This document shows, one piece after another, positions 26,365-34,195 of a DNA stretch of 64,000 bases (positions within the stretch are counted from its first letter, which is position 1; the number at the start of each line of letters is the position of its first letter). The stretch is taken from NCBI RefSeq assembly GCF_014201195.1, contig NZ_JACHDS010000001.1:4092001-4156000 (forward strand), in the 5' to 3' direction. The translations under genes and the position numbers were made by a program. This DNA is from Nocardiopsis mwathae (GTDB lineage: Bacteria > Actinomycetota > Actinomycetes > Streptosporangiales > Streptosporangiaceae). The notes below the pieces were generated by a model, which was not told the origin of the DNA, did no database searches, and worked only from the letters and a program-made list of their open reading frames with translations.

Positions 26365-28161
26365 TCAGGTGTCGGTCAGCTTCTCCGCCTCCATGAGCCA
26401 CGCCTCCTCCAGCTCGCCCTTCTCCGCCTCCAGCTTCTTCAGCTCGGCGTCGAGCTCGGCCAGCCGGGCGTAGTCGTCGGCGGCCCGCGCCATGAGATCG
26501 TGCAGCTCGGCCTCGCGGGCGGAAATGCGGTCGATACGCCGCTCGATCCGCTGCAGCTCCTTCTGCGCCGCCCGCCGCTCGGCCGCCGAGAGTCCCGGCG
26601 CGGGCACGGACGCGGCGGCGCCTTCGCCGAGCCGGCGCTCCCCCGCCGGGCCGTGGACGGGCACCTCTCCCCCGTCGGCCGCGGCCTCCCTGCGGGCCAG
26701 GTACTCGTCGATACCGCCGGGCAGGAAGGCGAGCTTCCGGTCGCCCATCAGCGCCAGCACCCGGTCGGTGACGCGCTCCAGGAAGTACCGGTCGTGGCTG
26801 ACGAGCACCAGCGAGCCGGGCCAGCCGTCGAGCAGGTCCTCCAGCTCGGTCAGCGTCTCGATGTCGAGGTCGTTGGTCGGCTCGTCGAGCAGAATGACGT
26901 TGGGCTCGTCCATCAGCAGCCGGAGCAGCTGGAGCCGCCGCCGCTCGCCACCGGACAGGTCCCCGATGGGGGTCCACTGGCGCTCGCCGCGGAAGCCGAA
27001 GCGCTCCAGCATCTGGCTGGCGGAGAACTCCTTCTTGCCGATGGTGACGTACTTGCGGATCTCCTCGACGGCCTCCAGCGGCCGCCGGTCCGCGCCCAGT
27101 TCGATGAGGGCCTGCGACAGGTGCGCGAGCTTGACGGTCTTGCCATGCCGGACCGAGCCGCCGTCGGGCGCGCGCTCGCCCGCCAGCGCACGCAGCAGCG
27201 TGGTCTTACCGGAACCGTTGACACCGACGAGACCGATGCGGTCACCGGGGCCGAGCTGCCAGGTCAGGCGATCGAGCAGCGGCTCGTCCCCGGCGGTGAG
27301 CGTCATGTCCAGGGTGTCGATGACCGTCTTGCCCAGCCGGGAACTGGCGAAGCGGACGAGCTCCACGGTGTCGCGGGCGGGCGGCTCGTCGGCGATGAGA
27401 GCCTTGGCGGCATCGACCCGGAACTTCGCCTTGGTCGAGCGCGCCCGCGCACCGCGGCTGAGCCAGGCCAGCTCCTTGCGCATGAGGTTCTGCCGCCGCT
27501 CCTCGGCCGCGGCGGCCAGGCGCTCGCGCTCGGCCTTCGCCAGGACGTAGGCGGCGTACCCGCCCTCGTACTGCTCGACCCGGCCGCCGACGACCTCCCA
27601 GGTGCGGGTGGTGACCGCGTCCAGGAACCAGCGGTCGTGCGTGACGACGACCAGCGCCTCACGGCGCTGCTTCATGTGCCCGGCCAGCCAGGCGATGCCC
27701 TCGATGTCCAGGTGGTTGGTGGGCTCGTCGAGGATGATCAGGTCGTGCGTCTCGATGAGCAGCCGTGCCAGGGTGGCCCGGCGGCGCTCGCCGCCCGAGA
27801 GGTTGGCCATCGCCCCGCGGAGGTCCCACCCGCTGAGCAGCCCGCGCAGCACATCGCGGGCCCGCGGGTTGCCCGCCCATTCGTGCTCCGCGAGATCGCC
27901 CAGCACGTACTCGCCGACGGTGCAGTCCGGGTAGCTGTCCCGCTGGTGCAGGTACCCGACGCGCAGCCCGCGTCCGTGGATCACCCGCCCGGAATCGGGT
28001 GCGGTGAGGGCGGCGATCACCGACACCAGGGTGGACTTACCACCGCCGTTGCGGCCGACGACGCCGATCCGGTCGCCTTCGTCCACACCGAGCGAAACAT
28101 TGTCGAGGAGGACGAGAGGCCCAAAGGCCAGGGAAACATCCTGAAGATTGACGAGATTCAT
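26365..28161 (-). CDS. ABC-F family ATPase (Uup-like)
   Basis: 598 aa, soluble, two ABC domains. First: GRNGGGKST (~36-44), LSGGERRRATLARLL, IILDEPTNHLDIE. Second: GVNGSGKTTLLRAL, LSGGERRRLQLLRLL, VILLDEPTNDLDIET, each with a switch His. An inter-domain linker (about residues 200-260) and a C-terminal coiled coil (LSAAERRAAQKELQRIERRIDRISAREAELHDLM...) match the Uup subgroup; these proteins act on the ribosome or in DNA-structure maintenance, not transport. ATG 28161 is preferred although no ribosome binding site is visible. The frame remains open through the upstream tandem repeat to 28809, which I read as GC-rich readthrough. Confidence 0.93.
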   Translation of the reverse strand: MNLVNLQDVSLAFGPLVLLDNVSLGVDEGDRIGVVGRNGGGKSTLVSVIAALTAPDSGRVIHGRGLRVGYLHQRDSYPDCTVGEYVLGDLAEHEWAGNPRARDVLRGLLSGWDLRGAMANLSGGERRRATLARLLIETHDLIILDEPTNHLDIEGIAWLAGHMKQRREALVVVTHDRWFLDAVTTRTWEVVGGRVEQYEGGYAAYVLAKAERERLAAAAEERRQNLMRKELAWLSRGARARSTKAKFRVDAAKALIADEPPARDTVELVRFASSRLGKTVIDTLDMTLTAGDEPLLDRLTWQLGPGDRIGLVGVNGSGKTTLLRALAGERAPDGGSVRHGKTVKLAHLSQALIELGADRRPLEAVEEIRKYVTIGKKEFSASQMLERFGFRGERQWTPIGDLSGGERRRLQLLRLLMDEPNVILLDEPTNDLDIETLTELEDLLDGWPGSLVLVSHDRYFLERVTDRVLALMGDRKLAFLPGGIDEYLARREAAADGGEVPVHGPAGERRLGEGAAASVPAPGLSAAERRAAQKELQRIERRIDRISAREAELHDLMARAADDYARLAELDAELKKLEAEKGELEEAWLMEAEKLTDT

Positions 28162-28589
28162 CGTGTACCCATTGTGGGGGCTGGGGGCGGGTGGCCGGGC
28201 CACGCCCACCGCACCGGGGGTCGAAGGGGGTCGCCCCCTGGGCAGATACGGATCGTGTACCCATCGTGGGGGCTGGGGGCGGGTGCCCGGGCCACGCCCA
28301 CCGCACCGGGGGTCGAAGGGGGTCGCCCCCTGGGCAGATACGGATCGTGTACCCATCGTGGGGGCTGGGGGCTGGGGGCGGGTGGCCGGGCCACGCCCAC
28401 CGCACCGGGGGTCGAAGGGGGTCGCCCCCTGGGCAGATACGGATCGTGTACCCATCGTGGGGGCTGGGGGCGGGTGCCCGGGCCACGCCCACCGCACCGG
28501 GGGTCGAAGGGGGTCGCCCCCTGGGCAGATACGGATCGTGTACCCATCGTGGGGGCTGGGGGCTGGGGGCGGGTGCCCGGGCCACGCCC
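28162..28589. repeat. Tandem repeat, 4.5 copies of a ~92-bp unit
   Basis: Units start at 28162, 28254, 28346, 28445 and 28537 (last one truncated near 28589), with lengths 92, 92, 99, 92 and ~53. The 99-bp copy and the last copy carry an extra 7-bp GCTGGGG. Copies 1 and 3 read GGCCGGG where 2, 4 and 5 read GCCCGGG. Every full copy contains the hairpin AGGGGG-TCG-CCCCCT. The array runs from the base before the ABC-F start codon nearly to the end of the transketolase gene. The 92-bp period is not a multiple of three, so it is not a coding repeat. No CRISPR-like spacers. Confidence 0.95.
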
Positions 28590-28642
28590 GTGGTGGCACC
28601 GGGGGCCGGGCGCACCTTCCCGTCCCCCGGCCCCGCCCCGAG

Positions 28643-29629
28643 TCACACGAGGAAGAAGTCGCGCGCCGACCTCGCGATGCCGTCGGCGTCCAGGCCGTGG
28701 ACGCGGTCGTGGTCCGCGGAAGTGCCGTAGATGCGTACCTCGTCGGCGCGGCTGACGCCCAGGGACAGCTGCCGGTGTCGGCGGTCCGACAGCGCGGCGG
28801 CGATCTCATGGGCGGAGGTGCCCTCCAGGTACGGCTCGACCATGAGGACGTCGGCTTGCCCCGCCTCCCCGACGAGGCGGTTGAGTCCGGCCCGGTCGAA
28901 GGGGCGGACCGTGGCGGTGTAGGCGACGGTGACGTCGAGTTCCCTGGTCGCGGCCAGCACCCGGTCGAGCATCGGCCCGACGGCGAGCACGACGCCCAGG
29001 GAGCGCGCGGACCCGGTGCGGATGGGCACGATTCCCTCTCCCACCGGTCGGGCCGCCGCGTTGCCGCGCTCGCTCATCCTCAGGTAGACGCGGTCGTCGG
29101 TGCGGAACGCCGCTTCGAGGAGCCGCGCCGCCTCCGTGGCGTGGCCCGGCACGTGCACCGTCCAGCCGGGCAGTGAGTCCATCACGGCGACGTCGCCCGG
29201 CGCCATGTGGGTGCGCCCTGCGGACGGGACGTCGTAGGAGCCGCCGTTGCTGACCAGGAGGGCGCCCACGTCCTGGTGGACGAGGTCGAGCTTGATCTGT
29301 TCGAAGGCACGCTCGATCAGGAACGGCGCGTAGGTGTGCACGACCGGCCGCATGCCGGTCAGCGCCAGCCCTCCGGCCGTACCGATCATCAGCTGCTCGC
29401 GGATACCGACGTTGATGACCCGGTCGGGGTGGCGGGCTGCGGCCCCGGTGAACCGGTCGGCGGAGATGTCGGCGAGCACGACGGCGAGCCTGGGGTCGTC
29501 GTCGAGGGCGGCCGTGGTGACGTCGACGAAGGTGTCCCGCATCGGCTGGGGGCCGACGAGCTGCTCCTCCGTGCTGAGCTCGGACTCCCGGTCGGTCGTC
29601 GTGGTGGTCGGGGTGGCCATGGCGCTCAT
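28643..29629 (-). CDS. Transketolase, C-terminal subunit (split enzyme)
   Basis: 328 aa. Pyrimidine-binding plus C-terminal transketolase domains: PRLAVVLADISADRF, HPDRVINVGIREQLMIGTAGGLALTGMRPVVHTYAPFLIERAFEQIKLD (catalytic Glu in IREQ), SYDVPSAGRTHMAPGDVAVMDSLPG, and the C-terminal fold from ~205. It needs the N-terminal ThDP-binding subunit encoded just upstream; the two genes overlap by ATGA (29626-29629). Together they would move two-carbon units in the pentose phosphate pathway or a related ketose reaction. The operon lies behind a SoxR box. Confidence 0.9.
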   Translation of the reverse strand: MSAMATPTTTTTDRESELSTEEQLVGPQPMRDTFVDVTTAALDDDPRLAVVLADISADRFTGAAARHPDRVINVGIREQLMIGTAGGLALTGMRPVVHTYAPFLIERAFEQIKLDLVHQDVGALLVSNGGSYDVPSAGRTHMAPGDVAVMDSLPGWTVHVPGHATEAARLLEAAFRTDDRVYLRMSERGNAAARPVGEGIVPIRTGSARSLGVVLAVGPMLDRVLAATRELDVTVAYTATVRPFDRAGLNRLVGEAGQADVLMVEPYLEGTSAHEIAAALSDRRHRQLSLGVSRADEVRIYGTSADHDRVHGLDADGIARSARDFFLV

Positions 29630-30318
29630 CCCTTCGTGTTCACGTGGGCGACCACCACGAGCGGGCGGCCGGGGTGCGGGGTGGTGAAGGCGGAGTGGAG
29701 GGCGTCGTGGTCGCGCCCGCTGACGGTGCGGGCGGCCCAGCCCTCGACCTTGAACCGCTCGGCGATGCCGCCGGGCCAGCCGTGGGTGCCGGAGCGGTTG
29801 TCGACGGCGATGACGGTGATCCCGTCGAGTCCGAGCCGGCCGGCGGCGGCGATGGCCTCGTGGTTGCTGCCCTCGTCGAGTTCGCCGTCGCCGACGAGGA
29901 CGAAGACGCGCGGCTTGGTGCGGCCCTGGGCGCGCAGGCCCAGGGCGGTCCCGACGGCCAGGCCCAGCCCGTGGCCCAGGGAGCCGCTGCCGATCTCGAC
30001 CCCGGGGATCAACACCCGGTCGGGGTGGTATCCGAGCGGGGAGTCGGCGCGCGTCCAGTTTCGCAGTGTCCGGACGTCGATGAAGCCCTTGGTGGCGAGA
30101 ACGGCGTAGTAGGCCGACGGTCCATGGCCCTTGGACAGCAGGAAGCGGTCGCGGTCGGGGTCGTCGACGGTTTCGGGCGAGATGTCGAGGACACGGTCGT
30201 AGAGGACCCACAGCACGTCGAGCGTCGATTCCGACGCGGCCTGGTGCTTCTCGTCTCCGGTCATCAAGCCGATGAGGGCCGGCAGGTCGGCGTAGCGCGA
30301 GAGTGTTGTCGTAGCCAT
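29626..30318 (-). CDS. Transketolase, N-terminal subunit (split enzyme)
   Basis: 230 aa from ATG 30318. ThDP domain: FLLSKGHGPSAYYAVLATKG, GVEIGSGSLGHGLGLAVG, and VLVGDGELDEGSNHEA with the GDGxxxEG...N metal/ThDP motif. A conventional transketolase is one ~650-700 aa chain; split forms occur in archaea and some bacteria. The inferred -10 of the minus-strand promoter ends seven bases before this ATG, so the message is probably leaderless. It is divergent from soxR. Confidence 0.9.
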   Translation of the reverse strand: MATTTLSRYADLPALIGLMTGDEKHQAASESTLDVLWVLYDRVLDISPETVDDPDRDRFLLSKGHGPSAYYAVLATKGFIDVRTLRNWTRADSPLGYHPDRVLIPGVEIGSGSLGHGLGLAVGTALGLRAQGRTKPRVFVLVGDGELDEGSNHEAIAAAGRLGLDGITVIAVDNRSGTHGWPGGIAERFKVEGWAARTVSGRDHDALHSAFTTPHPGRPLVVVAHVNTKG

Positions 30319-30333
30319 GCGGCCAGTCTCAGA

Positions 30334-30351
30334 CCTCAAGTTAACTGGAGG
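30334..30351 (-). promoter_or_regulatory. SoxR box in promoter of the split transketolase operon
   Basis: CCTCAAGTTAACTGGAGG differs at one position from the classic enterobacterial SoxR site CCTCAAGTTAACTTGAGG. On the minus strand it lies inside a MerR-type promoter: TTGACC (30355-30350), a 19-bp spacer, and GAGACT (30330-30325). The long spacer is what SoxR corrects when oxidised. SoxR itself is encoded on the other side. Confidence 0.85.
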
Positions 30352-30392
30352 TCAAGCCCGAAAGAGAGAACCCACCCCCGCCGGGATGTGAT

Positions 30393-30854
30393 ATGCGCCA
30401 CCCACCCGCCGTACTGACCATCGGCCAGCTCGCCGAGCGCAGCGGCGTGCCCCGCTCCACTCTGCGCTACTACGAGGACAGGGGGCTCATCCGCAGCGAG
30501 CGGACCCCCGGCAACCAGCGCCGATACCCCCGCGGCACACTGCGCCGCCTGGCCTTCGTCTCCGCCGCGCAGCGCGTCGGGCTGACCCTGGACCGGATCC
30601 ACGAGGCGCTGGCGGCCCTCCCCGACGATCGGACGCCGACGTCGCAGGACTGGGCCCGGCTGTCCGAGCAGTGGCGGGTCGAACTCGACACCAGGATCGA
30701 CGCCCTGCGGCGGCTCCGCGACCGGCTCTCCGAGTGCATCGGCTGCGGCTGCCTCTCCTTCGACGTCTGCGACCTGTACAACCACGACGACGCCATGGCC
30801 GCCCAGGGGCCGGGCGCGCCGCTGCTGAAGCCCGCCGGCGAAGGCGGGCTCTAG
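30393..30854 (+). CDS. soxR: Redox-sensitive MerR-family activator SoxR
   Basis: 153 aa. MerR winged helix: LTIGQLAERSGVPRSTLRYYEDRGLIRSERTPGNQRRYPRGTLRRLAFV; dimerisation coiled coil ~75-112; then the [2Fe-2S] cluster loop CIGCGCLSFDVC (Cys ~115, 118, 120, 126), exactly the SoxR spacing. In Streptomyces and other non-enterics SoxR senses redox-active compounds and controls a handful of genes directly. Divergent from the split transketolase genes with the SoxR box between, making them its obvious target. A bidirectional hairpin follows the stop. Confidence 0.97.
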   Translation: MRHPPAVLTIGQLAERSGVPRSTLRYYEDRGLIRSERTPGNQRRYPRGTLRRLAFVSAAQRVGLTLDRIHEALAALPDDRTPTSQDWARLSEQWRVELDTRIDALRRLRDRLSECIGCGCLSFDVCDLYNHDDAMAAQGPGAPLLKPAGEGGL

Positions 30855-30857
30855 CTG

Positions 30858-30922
30858 CGTCGATCTCGGGGGGTACCGACGGAATTCGCTGCGGGATTCG
30901 GTCGATACCCCCGAGATCGACG
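30858..30922. terminator. Long bidirectional hairpin (GATCTCG family, copy 2)
   Basis: Left arm CGTCGATCTCGGGGGGTA pairs with TACCCCCGAGATCGACG (30906-30922) with one bulged G; TACCGAC / GTCGATA and inner GAAT / ATTC extend it. It starts four bases after the soxR stop and ends five bases before the ispE stop, so it serves both convergent genes. Confidence 0.75.
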
Positions 30923-30926
30923 AGGG

Positions 30927-31868
30927 CTAGAGGCCGGGTCGGCGGATCACGGTCGCGCCCTCGACGTCGCCCTGCGCCCGCACGGCGCGCTCGCAGACGC
31001 CGGACTTCTCCAGGGCTGCGGCGACCGCAGCGGCGCCGCCCTCGTCCTCGGCGAGGAAGGCGCAGGTCGGACCGGAGCCCGAGACGATCGCGCCGACCGC
31101 CCCGGCCGCGCGCCCCGTCGCCAGGGTGTCCGCCAGATCGGGGCGCAGGGACAGGGCCGCGCCCTGCAGGTCGTTGCTGAGCGCCGCGCCCAGCCGCCGG
31201 GCGTCGCCGGCGGCCAGGGCGGCCATGAGCCGCTCGTCGCCGCGCGGTTCCGGAGCGTCGGGGCGCAGCCGGTCGTACTCGGCGAAGACGGCGGCGGTGG
31301 ACAGCCCGCCCTCGGCGAGCGCGAACACCCACTCGTAGCGGCCGGGGCTCGGCACGGGGCTGAGGACCTCGCCGCGCCCGGTCCCCACCGCTGTCGCGCC
31401 GACGAGGGGGAAGGGCACATCGCTGCCGAGCTCTGCGGCCAGTTCGAGCAGCCGATCCGCCGACAGGCCGGTGTGCCACAGCCGGTCGCACGCCACGAGG
31501 GCGGCGGCCGCGTCGGCGCTGCCCCCGGCCATACCTCCGGCGACGGGGATCCGCTTGTTCAGGTGGATGTCGACCGGCCCGGCCCCGGTCGCCTCGCGGG
31601 CGACGAGGCGCGCGGCGCGGGCGGCCAGGTTGGTGTCGTCGAGGGGGACACGCTCGGTGTGCGAGCCGAGGTCGCCCGCGACGCTGAGCCGGACGAACCC
31701 GCGTCCCGCACGCGAGCGGGCCTCGCTGACGGTAACCTCGTCGAACAGCGAAACGGCGTGAAAGACATTGACCAGATCGTGGTATCCATCTTCGCGCGCC
31801 GGCCCCACCGCCAGCTGGAGGTTCACCTTCGCGGGTACCCGTACGGTCACGGCGGTATTAGCGGTCAC
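30927..31868 (-). CDS. ispE: 4-diphosphocytidyl-2-C-methyl-D-erythritol kinase
   Basis: 313 aa GHMP kinase of the MEP isoprenoid pathway. Motifs: VRVPAKVNLQLAVGPAREDGYHDLVNVFHAVSL, IPVAGGMAGGSADAAAALVA (P-loop-like GHMP motif), LGSDVPFPLVGATAVGTGRGE, and AIVSGSGPTCAFLAED. GTG 31868 has AGGA just upstream. In most actinomycetes ispE directly follows rsmA; here a divergent kinase gene separates them. Isopentenyl products also feed the undecaprenyl carrier used by the glycan locus. Confidence 0.96.
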   Translation of the reverse strand: MTANTAVTVRVPAKVNLQLAVGPAREDGYHDLVNVFHAVSLFDEVTVSEARSRAGRGFVRLSVAGDLGSHTERVPLDDTNLAARAARLVAREATGAGPVDIHLNKRIPVAGGMAGGSADAAAALVACDRLWHTGLSADRLLELAAELGSDVPFPLVGATAVGTGRGEVLSPVPSPGRYEWVFALAEGGLSTAAVFAEYDRLRPDAPEPRGDERLMAALAAGDARRLGAALSNDLQGAALSLRPDLADTLATGRAAGAVGAIVSGSGPTCAFLAEDEGGAAAVAAALEKSGVCERAVRAQGDVEGATVIRRPGL

Positions 31869-31910
31869 GAGTCCTAGATCGTAAAGGAACCCCCACCCCT
31901 GTGAGCCCAC

Positions 31911-31962
31911 GAACCCGCAATGGGATACTTGTGCGGCTCGCGCGTCACGTCACTGCGGGTTC
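31911..31962. promoter_or_regulatory. Inverted repeat in the ispE / Ser-Thr kinase divergent promoter
   Basis: GAACCCGCA (31911-31919) and TGCGGGTTC (31954-31962) are perfect 9-bp arms separated by 34 bases in the 256-base divergent intergenic region 31869-32124. It could be a regulator site or a leader hairpin of the kinase message. No other element is evident there. Confidence 0.35.
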
Positions 31963-32124
31963 CCCGGACGCCCCGAGAGGACGTCCCGGTCACGTTTCCA
32001 CTCCCGGTCGGGTCGTCCTGGACGGCCGGATCAGGGCGCAGTGGCCTGCGCGGGTGGGTATCTGGGCACAATCCCCGCTACCTTGGGGGCCAGACGGAGT
32101 GTGGACACCGTCGGGGAGGATCGC

Positions 32125-34086
32125 TTGCCGTCGGATGGGCTCCCGAAGAACCTGGAACCGCTGGCCGCCGGTGACCCGGCGACCATCGGGCCATACGTGC
32201 TGGCCGGGCGGCTGGGCAGCGGAGGAATGGGGACGGTCTATCTCGGCCGTACCCCGGAGAAGGGTGCCCAGGTCGCGATCAAGGTGATCCGGCCGGAGCT
32301 CGCCTTCGACGAGGCCACCCGCGCCCGGTTCCACGACGAGATGGAGAACGCCCGCCGCGTCGCCTCCTTCTGCACGGCCAAGGTCCTGGACCACGGCACC
32401 TTCGAGAACCGCCCCTACATGGTCACCGAGTACATCGCGGGGACCGCGCTGGCCGAGCACATCGCCGAGCACGGGGCGCTCGACTCCAGCACGCTGCACG
32501 GGTTCGCGCTGGGTGTGGCGGCGGCGCTCGCCGCCATCCACAGAGCGGGGCTGGTGCACCGCGACCTCAAGCCGGCCAACGTGCTGCTGTCGCTGTCCGG
32601 CCCGCGGGTGATCGACTTCGGCATCGCGCGGGCGATGGACACACGGTCCAACCACACCCAGACCGGCATCGTCATGGGCAGCCCGGGGTGGATGGCCCCG
32701 GAGCAACTGCTGGAGGAGCAGGTCACCACCGCGGCCGACATCTTCGCGTGGGGATGCCTGGTGGCGTTCGCCGGAAACGGCACCCACCCCTTCGGCAACG
32801 GCGACGCCATGACACTCGGCAAGCGGGTGCTGTTCGCCGAACCGCAGATCGGCAACCTGGACGGCCCGCTCGACCGGCTGGTGCTCCAGGCGCTGGCCAA
32901 GGAGCCCGACCGCCGCCCCAAGGCCCAGGACCTGATGCTGGAGCTGGCCGGCGGCGAGGACGACCCGGCGGAGGCCACCGACATGGTGAGCCACGCCCTG
33001 CACCAGTCCTGGCGGCCCAACCTGCCGCCGATGCCGCCCATCATGCCGCCGGGCCACCATCCCGGTCCGCCTCCGGTCATGGGCGGGATGCGCCCTGGCG
33101 GGCACGGCCCCGCCGCCCCGCCCGCGCACGCTCCCCCGCCCTACCCCCACCCGCAGCACCCCCAGCAGCACCCGCAGCCCCAGCAAGCCCAACCGGCTCA
33201 GCAGGCGCCGATACCGCCGACCCACCAGAGCCAGCAGGTGCAGCGCCCGGCGGCCGGTGTGGCCCAGCAGCACCCGGTGCACCAGACCGGCCAATTCCCG
33301 GCTCACCAGACGGGGCAGTTCCCGGCGGTCGGCCCGAACCAGACGGGGCCGATTCCGCAGCTCGGCCCGCAGGCGCAGCAGGAGCGGCAGCGCACGGGGC
33401 AGACCGGCCCGCGGCGGCCGCAGGCCCAGCCGTACGTGCCACCGGTGCCGCCGCCCCCGCACCATCCGCTCCAGCCGACGAAGCGGCGGATGAAGTGGGT
33501 CGCGATGACCGCGGTCATCGCCGTCGCCCTGGTACTGGTGCTGTTCACCGCGCTCACCGTGCTCGGTATCAGCGGGCTGGGCGGCCTGCCCTGGTTCGGA
33601 CCGGGCAACGGCTCGGCCGAGCAGCAGGAGCCGGGCGCGCAGCAGGACGCGGCCGGAGGCGAGCCCGACCCCGGTGAGCGGAGTCGGCCCACCCGGGGCT
33701 CGGACGCCGACTCCCACATGGTGTTCAAGGCACGCGAGTACACGTGCACACCCGACCCCGGCGAGCGGTCCATCCCGAGCCAGGGCACCTACTGCGTGTT
33801 CACTCTGCTCGTGGAGAACACGTCGGACCGGACGCTCAGGCTCGACCACGACTGGCAGGAGCTGAAGGATCACGCGGGGCCCCCGTATGCGGCGGAGCCG
33901 CCGCTGGGGTCGGAGGCCGACGCGCCGCTGTGGCACCCGGTGCAGGCCGGCAAGGCGGCCGAGGGCCGGGTCGTGTTCTTCGTGGAGGACGAGAACCTGC
34001 TGGACTCCGCCGAGCTCGTGCTGCGCAGCCAGCAGGAGAGCGAACCCGCGGTGATCCCGGTCGACGACATCCCGCGCAGCGCCTGA
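32125..34086 (+). CDS. Eukaryotic-like membrane Ser/Thr protein kinase
   Basis: About 653 aa from TTG 32125, chosen for the GGGGAGG site five bases upstream and because actinobacterial relatives begin the same way (LPSDGLPKNLEPLAAGDPATIGPY); GTG 32101 is an alternative. Kinase domain ~20-290: GRLGSGGMGTVYLG, VAIKVI (catalytic Lys), HRDLKPANVLL, IDFGIAR, GSPGWMAPEQ. Then a 170-residue Pro/Gln/His-rich linker with HQTGQFP repeats, one TM helix (WVAMTAVIAVALVLVLFTALTVLG), and an extracellular beta-type domain with two Cys (YTCTPDPG...TYCVFTLLVENTSDRTL) resembling DUF4352/telokin-like sensors. No PASTA repeats. The ligand and substrates are unknown. Confidence 0.9.
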   Translation: MPSDGLPKNLEPLAAGDPATIGPYVLAGRLGSGGMGTVYLGRTPEKGAQVAIKVIRPELAFDEATRARFHDEMENARRVASFCTAKVLDHGTFENRPYMVTEYIAGTALAEHIAEHGALDSSTLHGFALGVAAALAAIHRAGLVHRDLKPANVLLSLSGPRVIDFGIARAMDTRSNHTQTGIVMGSPGWMAPEQLLEEQVTTAADIFAWGCLVAFAGNGTHPFGNGDAMTLGKRVLFAEPQIGNLDGPLDRLVLQALAKEPDRRPKAQDLMLELAGGEDDPAEATDMVSHALHQSWRPNLPPMPPIMPPGHHPGPPPVMGGMRPGGHGPAAPPAHAPPPYPHPQHPQQHPQPQQAQPAQQAPIPPTHQSQQVQRPAAGVAQQHPVHQTGQFPAHQTGQFPAVGPNQTGPIPQLGPQAQQERQRTGQTGPRRPQAQPYVPPVPPPPHHPLQPTKRRMKWVAMTAVIAVALVLVLFTALTVLGISGLGGLPWFGPGNGSAEQQEPGAQQDAAGGEPDPGERSRPTRGSDADSHMVFKAREYTCTPDPGERSIPSQGTYCVFTLLVENTSDRTLRLDHDWQELKDHAGPPYAAEPPLGSEADAPLWHPVQAGKAAEGRVVFFVEDENLLDSAELVLRSQQESEPAVIPVDDIPRSA

Positions 34087-34104
34087 ACGCCTGGCCGCAC
34101 TCCG

Positions 34105-34172
34105 TCCGATGATCTCGAAAGGACGGTTCGGATTCACGACGGAATCCGAACCGTCCTTTCGAGATCATCGGA
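34105..34172. terminator. Long bidirectional hairpin (GATCTCG family, copy 3)
   Basis: A perfect 31-bp inverted repeat: left arm 34105-34135, right arm 34142-34172, with a 6-nt loop. The outer part reads TCCGATGATCTCGAAAGG. It lies between the convergent kinase and rsmA stops. It is the longest and most perfect of the three copies. Confidence 0.85.
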
Positions 34173-34195
34173 GGTCGGACGGCGCGCGGGAAGGG

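Noticed and set aside
28162-28589. CRISPR array
   Set aside because: Units are contiguous ~92-bp tandem copies with no distinct spacers and no cas genes nearby.
28162-28809. In-frame N-terminal extension of the ABC-F protein through the tandem repeat
   Set aside because: The repeat period is 92 bp (not divisible by three), so the peptide changes frame in each copy; the family start matches ATG 28161.
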